Positions 59,465-64,000 of a stretch of 64,000 nt of DNA are shown piece by piece. A program made the translations under genes and the position numbers. This DNA comes from Flavobacterium sp. LHD-80 (GTDB lineage Bacteria; Bacteroidota; Bacteroidia; Flavobacteriales; Flavobacteriaceae), in the NCBI RefSeq assembly GCF_030929605.1, contig NZ_JAVFVS010000004.1, forward strand, positions 372,001 through 436,000, read 5' to 3'. How positions within the stretch are numbered: the stretch's first letter is position 1; each line of letters begins with the position of its first letter. The notes beneath the pieces were generated by a model that saw nothing but the letters and a program-made list of their open reading frames with translations, had not been told where the DNA came from and did no database searches.

Positions 59465-61897
59465 TTATTCGTATTTTAGATATTTCAAAACATCTATTTT
59501 AGTTACTTGATATGCTTTTGTCAACACGATCAGCAACGTAAGGATCAATAATGAAACTAATGCGATCGAAAATGGCAACGTTGAAATGTTTATTCTGAAT
59601 GCATAATCTTCAAGCCATTTTTGTAATAAAACATAAGCCGGAACGATTCCGATTCCAAATCCAAGTAAACAGAATAAGACATATTGTTTTGATAATTCTT
59701 TCAACAAAATATCAGTTTCTGCACCCAGCGTTTTTCTAATTGCGATTTCTTTCAGTCTTCTCTCCATCGAAAATGATGCCAAAGCGAACAATCCAAACAC
59801 AGCAATTATAATAACGACTAAATTTAAAATGAAAAATAGGTTTTTCTGCTTGATTTGTTCTTGATATGTTCTTGCAAAACCTTTGTTAACAAATTCATAT
59901 TCAAAAGGATAATCAGGATTTACATTTTTTGCCCAGTATGATTTCAAATTTTCTAACGTTTCTGTTAAATTATTTGGTGATACTTTTACAAAAATATTAT
60001 TGAAGTTGTTCCATCCCAAGGTTTTGATGTTTATAAAAACCATTGGAGGAACTTTATTTTGTAAACCTGTAATATGAAAATCCTTAACAACACCTACGAT
60101 TTTAAATTTCAAATTCCCACTATCGTTTTTAGACCAGCCCGAAGTAATTATGGTATTTATTGGGTTTTTTAAATTCAAAGTTTTAGCAAGTGTTTCATTA
60201 ATCAACATACTGCTCACGGTGTCAGAAGCAAATTTTGGAGATAAATCACGCCCTTCAACAATTTTGATTTTCATCATTTCAAGGAATCCAAAATCGATTT
60301 CTGCATTTCTTGGCTGAACAAAAATTCCGTTATGCGTAAATCCAGAACTTGAATTGGTGCTTCCGCCAAAACTTCCTGCAAATGTAGTTACGTCGACAAC
60401 TCCTGGAATTTTTTTGATTTCTGGTTTATCAACGCCATATTGTTGCGTTCTTTTTTGTCTGTCCGGTTTGTTGTACGGAATCGAAATTACCTGATCGCCG
60501 TTAAAACCAAGATCTTTGTTCATCATATAATTCACCTGCGAATTGACAATCAAGGCGCCAATAATGAAAAACGCTGCAATCCCGAATTGAAAAATAAGCA
60601 TCGAATTTCGAATCCAGATACCGCTTTTGCTTCTCGAAAAATTGCCTTTAAGTACTTTTAAAGTCTCAAAATTTGAAATATAAATGGCTGGGAAGATACC
60701 TGCAAGAATGATTACTAATCCAAAAATCATAATAAGTTGCAGGTAAAATTCGCTCCCATTCATGGTTAAAGTCTTCTTCAAAAATGTATTGTAATAAGGC
60801 AATGAAAGCTCTACAATTGCCAGTGCAAACACAATCGCAAGTATAACAATTATTGCAGTTTCAAATATAAATTGAGAAATAATTTGGTTTTTGGTAGCGC
60901 CCACAATTTTGCGAACACCAACTTCTTTTGCGCGTTTGATTGCCGATGCAGTTGCTAAATTGATGTAGTTTACCAATGATAAAACTAAAATCAAAATAGA
61001 CAAACCAGCCATAATATAAAGCAGTTTTAAATTCCCAACACCTTCCGGGAAGTTTTGTCCTGCCGAGCTTTTTGTTCCATGCAAACGAGACATTTGCAAC
61101 TGATCTAAAATAACAGTTACTTCGCCGTTTTCTTTTACATATTGTTCTGGCGTTTGACCATTTTCTTTGGCGTCTTTTAAAGTTCGGTTTACATAATTTA
61201 CGTTTTGCATTTTCTTCAAAACAGCAACCGGATTAGCACTTTTTTTGATTTTTACAAGTAAACCGTAATTGAAATTCCCCCAACTGTTGATGTCGTTTTC
61301 ACGTTTTACACCGCTAAAAACATAGTTTGGCTCCATTGACGAAGGCGAAATAATACGATAAACAGCTTTTACAGTATAGGTTCCGGTATTGTATGTGATC
61401 GCTTTTCCAATTGGATCCACGTCTTTAAAAATCAATTTTGCTTGTTCTTCAGAGAGTGCAACGCTGTTTTTTTCTTTTAAAATATTGGTTTTAGCGCCTT
61501 TTAGGATTTCGAAAGGGAAAAAATCAAAGAAATTTTCGTCGCTTACAGTAATCTTTTTCGCCATCAATTTTTGGCCTTGATATTTGATGATATCCTCGTC
61601 ATACCAAGTGTTAAAGAAGCAGATTTTTTCAATCTCAGGAATTGTTGCTTTGCAAGTTTCTCCAAACGGAATCGAGTTTGATCCCCAAGTATCGCCTGTT
61701 GCGCCAATTTTGTTAAGCACCATATAAGCGTTTTCTTTGTTCGGATTCCATTGATCATATGAATGTTCATTGTTCCAATATAATATTGCAAAGATTACAC
61801 TGGCAACCCCAATGCTTAATCCTAAAACATTCAAAAACGAAAACATTTTGTTTTGCTTCAAATGATAAATAAATATTTTAAACCAGTTAGAAATCAT
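59465..61897 (-). CDS. MacB-like ABC transporter permease (two FtsX domains)
   Basis: An 810-residue permease. The N-terminal helix is followed by a large periplasmic MacB-core domain, an FtsX block (RAKEVGVRKIVGATKNQII), a second periplasmic domain and a second FtsX block (RLKEIAIRKTLGAETDILL), eight helices in all. Works with the ATPase at 62027 and the HlyD-type adaptor at 62881 as a tripartite exporter of peptides or lipophilic compounds. The substrate is unknown. Confidence 0.9.
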   Translation of the reverse strand: MISNWFKIFIYHLKQNKMFSFLNVLGLSIGVASVIFAILYWNNEHSYDQWNPNKENAYMVLNKIGATGDTWGSNSIPFGETCKATIPEIEKICFFNTWYDEDIIKYQGQKLMAKKITVSDENFFDFFPFEILKGAKTNILKEKNSVALSEEQAKLIFKDVDPIGKAITYNTGTYTVKAVYRIISPSSMEPNYVFSGVKRENDINSWGNFNYGLLVKIKKSANPVAVLKKMQNVNYVNRTLKDAKENGQTPEQYVKENGEVTVILDQLQMSRLHGTKSSAGQNFPEGVGNLKLLYIMAGLSILILVLSLVNYINLATASAIKRAKEVGVRKIVGATKNQIISQFIFETAIIVILAIVFALAIVELSLPYYNTFLKKTLTMNGSEFYLQLIMIFGLVIILAGIFPAIYISNFETLKVLKGNFSRSKSGIWIRNSMLIFQFGIAAFFIIGALIVNSQVNYMMNKDLGFNGDQVISIPYNKPDRQKRTQQYGVDKPEIKKIPGVVDVTTFAGSFGGSTNSSSGFTHNGIFVQPRNAEIDFGFLEMMKIKIVEGRDLSPKFASDTVSSMLINETLAKTLNLKNPINTIITSGWSKNDSGNLKFKIVGVVKDFHITGLQNKVPPMVFINIKTLGWNNFNNIFVKVSPNNLTETLENLKSYWAKNVNPDYPFEYEFVNKGFARTYQEQIKQKNLFFILNLVVIIIAVFGLFALASFSMERRLKEIAIRKTLGAETDILLKELSKQYVLFCLLGFGIGIVPAYVLLQKWLEDYAFRINISTLPFSIALVSLLILTLLIVLTKAYQVTKIDVLKYLKYE

Positions 61898-61947
61898 GGT
61901 ATTTGTGTTTTGTAGTTATTTGGGTTCTTTATAACCCGATACGTTTT

Positions 61948-62019
61948 TTAAATAATAGCCCATATTTTGCAGACAAATTCTACCAGAATTACGATTGCTG
62001 CTACGATAAATTTTACCAT
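61948..62019 (-). CDS. 23-residue hydrophobic peptide between ATPase and permease genes
   Basis: A frame from ATG reads MVKFIVAAIVILVEFVCKIW then AII and stop, essentially a single membrane helix. It starts 8 bases after the ATPase gene stop on the same strand and ends 50 bases before the permease start. No homolog recognised. It may be a small accessory subunit or chance. Confidence 0.35.
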   Translation of the reverse strand: MVKFIVAAIVILVEFVCKIWAII

Positions 62020-62026
62020 CTTTTTT

Positions 62027-62734
62027 TTATTTAGCGTCCATAAAAACATCTACATTTCTCTGGTTTAATTTTTCAGAGAATATCACGCCGTCTTTCATAT
62101 GAATGGTTCTTTGTGAGAACGAAGCATCATAATCAGAGTGGGTTACCATCAAAATTGTTGCGCCTTTTGCGTGTAAATCGGTTAAAAGTTCCATTACTTC
62201 ATTACCGTTTTTACTGTCTAAGTTTCCAGTTGGCTCATCGGCAAGAATAATTTTCGGGTCATTTACCAAAGCTCTTGCAACGGCAACTCTTTGCTGTTGA
62301 CCTCCAGAAAGTTGTTGCGGAAAATGTTTCAATCGGTGCGAAATATTTAATTTCTCGGCAATAGCTTCAATTTTTTGTTTTCTTTCCGATGCTTTCACAT
62401 TGTTGTACAGCAAAGGCAACTCGATATTGTCATAAACCGAAAGTTCGTCGATCAAGTTGAAATTCTGAAAAATGAATCCAATATTTTCTTTACGAACCTG
62501 CGCTCTTCCTTTTTCTTTAAGACCAATCATTTCTTGATCTAATAATTTATAACTACCATCATTGGCACTGTCTAAAAGCCCGATGATGTTTAATAAAGTC
62601 GATTTTCCACAACCTGAAGGTCCCATGATAGTTAAAAAGTCACCTTTTTTAATTTCTAAAGAAATACCGCTCAATGCTGATGTTTCTACTTCTTCTGTTC
62701 TAAAAACTTTGGTTAAATTTTGAATTGTTATCAT
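62027..62734 (-). CDS. ABC transporter ATP-binding protein (MacB/LolD type)
   Basis: A 235-residue ATPase with Walker A GPSGCGKST, Q-loop NIGFIFQNFNLI, signature LSGGQQQR and Walker B IILADEPTGNLDS. The signature and length match the MacB/LolD subclass, partner of FtsX-type permeases. It lies between the HlyD adaptor and the permease. Confidence 0.94.
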   Translation of the reverse strand: MITIQNLTKVFRTEEVETSALSGISLEIKKGDFLTIMGPSGCGKSTLLNIIGLLDSANDGSYKLLDQEMIGLKEKGRAQVRKENIGFIFQNFNLIDELSVYDNIELPLLYNNVKASERKQKIEAIAEKLNISHRLKHFPQQLSGGQQQRVAVARALVNDPKIILADEPTGNLDSKNGNEVMELLTDLHAKGATILMVTHSDYDASFSQRTIHMKDGVIFSEKLNQRNVDVFMDAK

Positions 62735-62880
62735 TTTTGTAAAGGTGTTAAATGTTGTTAATTACGTTTTTTGATTGATGATTGATGATTTATAATTGTG
62801 AATTATTAATTGTAAATTGTGAATTGACTGCTGAAAACTGAAACTGTATACTAAATCAAGACTGATCACTAAATGCTTGA

Positions 62881-64000
62881 TTACTGATCACTACTAATAG
62901 AAAGCTCCTCAATATCCTTGTAATCTGAATACGATGAAGTAATCACCGATTCGCCTTCTTTTAAACCTTCAAGAACTTCATAATAAGAAGGATTTTCTCT
63001 TCCTAATTTTATATTTCTTCTTTCAGCTTTGTTGCCTTTTACGACAAAAATCCATTTTCCTGCAGTTTCTTGATTAAAGCTTCCTTTCGGCAACACTAAA
63101 ATTTTATTTCTTTCAGATAAAATCAGTTTTACTCCAAAACTAAGTCCGTCTTGCAAAACAATATTTTCTTTAGAGGTAAAAGCCAATTCTACTGTAAAAT
63201 GACCGTTTTTTACTTCCGGAATAACTTTGGTAACAATAACTTCAAGCGCTTTCCCTTTAAATTCTACTTGGCCTTTCAAGCCTTCGCGAACTTTCTCCAA
63301 ATAAAATTCATCAACATCGGCAGCAAGTTTATAACCACGTTTTGAATCGATTTTTCCAATGCTTTGACCTGCCTGAAAATTTTGTCCTAAGACAGCTTCA
63401 AATGATGTTAATCGGCCAGATTCTGGAGCGGTGATCAAGAAATTCTTTTTGTTGTTTCTTAAAATATCCAAACTTTTTTCCATGGTTTGAATGGAATGAT
63501 TTATCTGCGAAATTTGAACTTGATTCGATTGTTTTTCTTTTTGAATACTCTGCTGAATCGTTCTTTTTCTTTCTTCCTGAAAACGCAAACTTTCTTTAAA
63601 AGTATTCCAGTCGTTTTTCGAAATAACCTCTTTATCATACAATTTCGAGTTCATATCGTACAATCTTTTGGCGTCATTATAATCGTGTTCGATTAAAACC
63701 AAATCTTTGTTTAAATTCAATTCCTGATTTCTAATGTTCAGTTTTCCTGTATTTAAATTGTTGATTTGCTCAATAATAGCGGTTTCCTGAGTTAAGTAAT
63801 TCAGTTCTGTATTTGGATTGTAAAGTCTTGCCAACGATTGACCTTTTGTAACCATGGCACCGTTTTCAACAAAAATCTCTTTTACAGACCCGCCTTCAGT
63901 AACGTTTACAAGCATTACGTTTAAAGGCTCGACTTTTGCCTGAAAAACCACAAAATCTTCAAAAAAAGCCTTTTCAACTTTTTGAATTGAAAGTTCTTCG
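62881..64000 (-). CDS. HlyD/RND-type efflux adaptor (5' end outside window)
   Basis: The frame is open to the window edge (reading ...LSIQKVEKAFFEDFVVF before VEPLNVMLVNV), so the start is beyond 64000; the GTG at 63951 is internal. A lipoyl half (GGSVKEIFVENGAMVTKGQSL), a coiled coil of about 130 residues, and a C-terminal beta region (VLPKGSFNQETAGKWIFVVKG) are present. It is the adaptor of the MacB-like exporter downstream. The 146-base gap to the ATPase gene holds only short AT repeats. Confidence 0.88.
   Translation of the reverse strand, partial: EELSIQKVEKAFFEDFVVFQAKVEPLNVMLVNVTEGGSVKEIFVENGAMVTKGQSLARLYNPNTELNYLTQETAIIEQINNLNTGKLNIRNQELNLNKDLVLIEHDYNDAKRLYDMNSKLYDKEVISKNDWNTFKESLRFQEERKRTIQQSIQKEKQSNQVQISQINHSIQTMEKSLDILRNNKKNFLITAPESGRLTSFEAVLGQNFQAGQSIGKIDSKRGYKLAADVDEFYLEKVREGLKGQVEFKGKALEVIVTKVIPEVKNGHFTVELAFTSKENIVLQDGLSFGVKLILSERNKILVLPKGSFNQETAGKWIFVVKGNKAERRNIKLGRENPSYYEVLEGLKEGESVITSSYSDYKDIEELSISSDQ

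Overview
The window reads as a chromosomal segment of a Flavobacterium or close relative (Bacteroidota). It is AT-rich. Many genes are preceded by the Bacteroidota -7 box TAnnTTTG and no Shine-Dalgarno is needed. Lineage-typical genes are present: a MurF-Alr fusion, a DnaE with an N-terminal proofreading exonuclease, a carboxypeptidase-regulatory-domain TonB receptor, C39-type peptide exporters, and several families of long intergenic hairpins. I see one tRNA, no rRNA, no CRISPR array, no transposase and no phage gene.

Layout. 1-8242: a truncated TPR membrane protein, an S41 peptidase, TatD, an acyltransferase overlapping asparaginase, and an MFS exporter divergent from a LysR regulator. 8303-8389: tRNA-Ser(GGA). 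8527-14648: a tight seven-gene operon with SAM decarboxylase, a zinc-ribbon DUF4178 membrane protein, a 59-residue membrane peptide, a DUF350 membrane protein, a membrane-anchored aminopropyltransferase, a twin-arginine flavoprotein and a polytopic membrane protein with spaced histidines. A structured 3' element ends this operon. 14810-17686 (minus): GDSL lipoprotein, DUF3050 protein, glutaryl-CoA dehydrogenase-like enzyme. 17852-28788: a TPR/AraC regulator, then a secreted-peptide (RiPP or bacteriocin-like) locus with five precursor-like genes, two orphan core-like repeats, a VKOR/thioredoxin fusion, a C39 ABC exporter, an HlyD adaptor and a second S41 peptidase. 28836-30738 (minus): rpsP-rimM, followed by the trmN-like gene. 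30935-31904: lipoprotein and RRM protein. 32022-37554 (minus): leuC-leuD-methyltransferase-citramalate synthase-like-leuB. 38221-43906: dnaE and a beta-barrel protein. 44162-50511 (minus): Gfo/Idh/MocA oxidoreductase, prolyl oligopeptidase, TonB receptor with a small His/Cys protein. 50736-56437: beta-barrel, degenerate PAP2-like protein, murF-alr, mscL, asd. 56639-59165 (minus): ferredoxin, a secreted hypothetical, NifU-like and Mrp/ApbC proteins. 59465-64000 (minus): an RND-type HlyD / ATPase / MacB-like permease export system, cut by the window end.

Two systems deserve attention. The 8527-14648 operon couples decarboxylated-SAM production to a membrane aminopropyltransferase and to two uncharacterised membrane families, so it probably makes or senses a polyamine-derived product at the membrane. 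The 19796-28788 locus couples small Cys-containing precursors, all with even cysteine counts in their cores, to a disulfide-forming fusion protein and a leader-cleaving exporter. This suggests a disulfide-matured secreted peptide family. The leu operon probably also serves isoleucine synthesis through citramalate.
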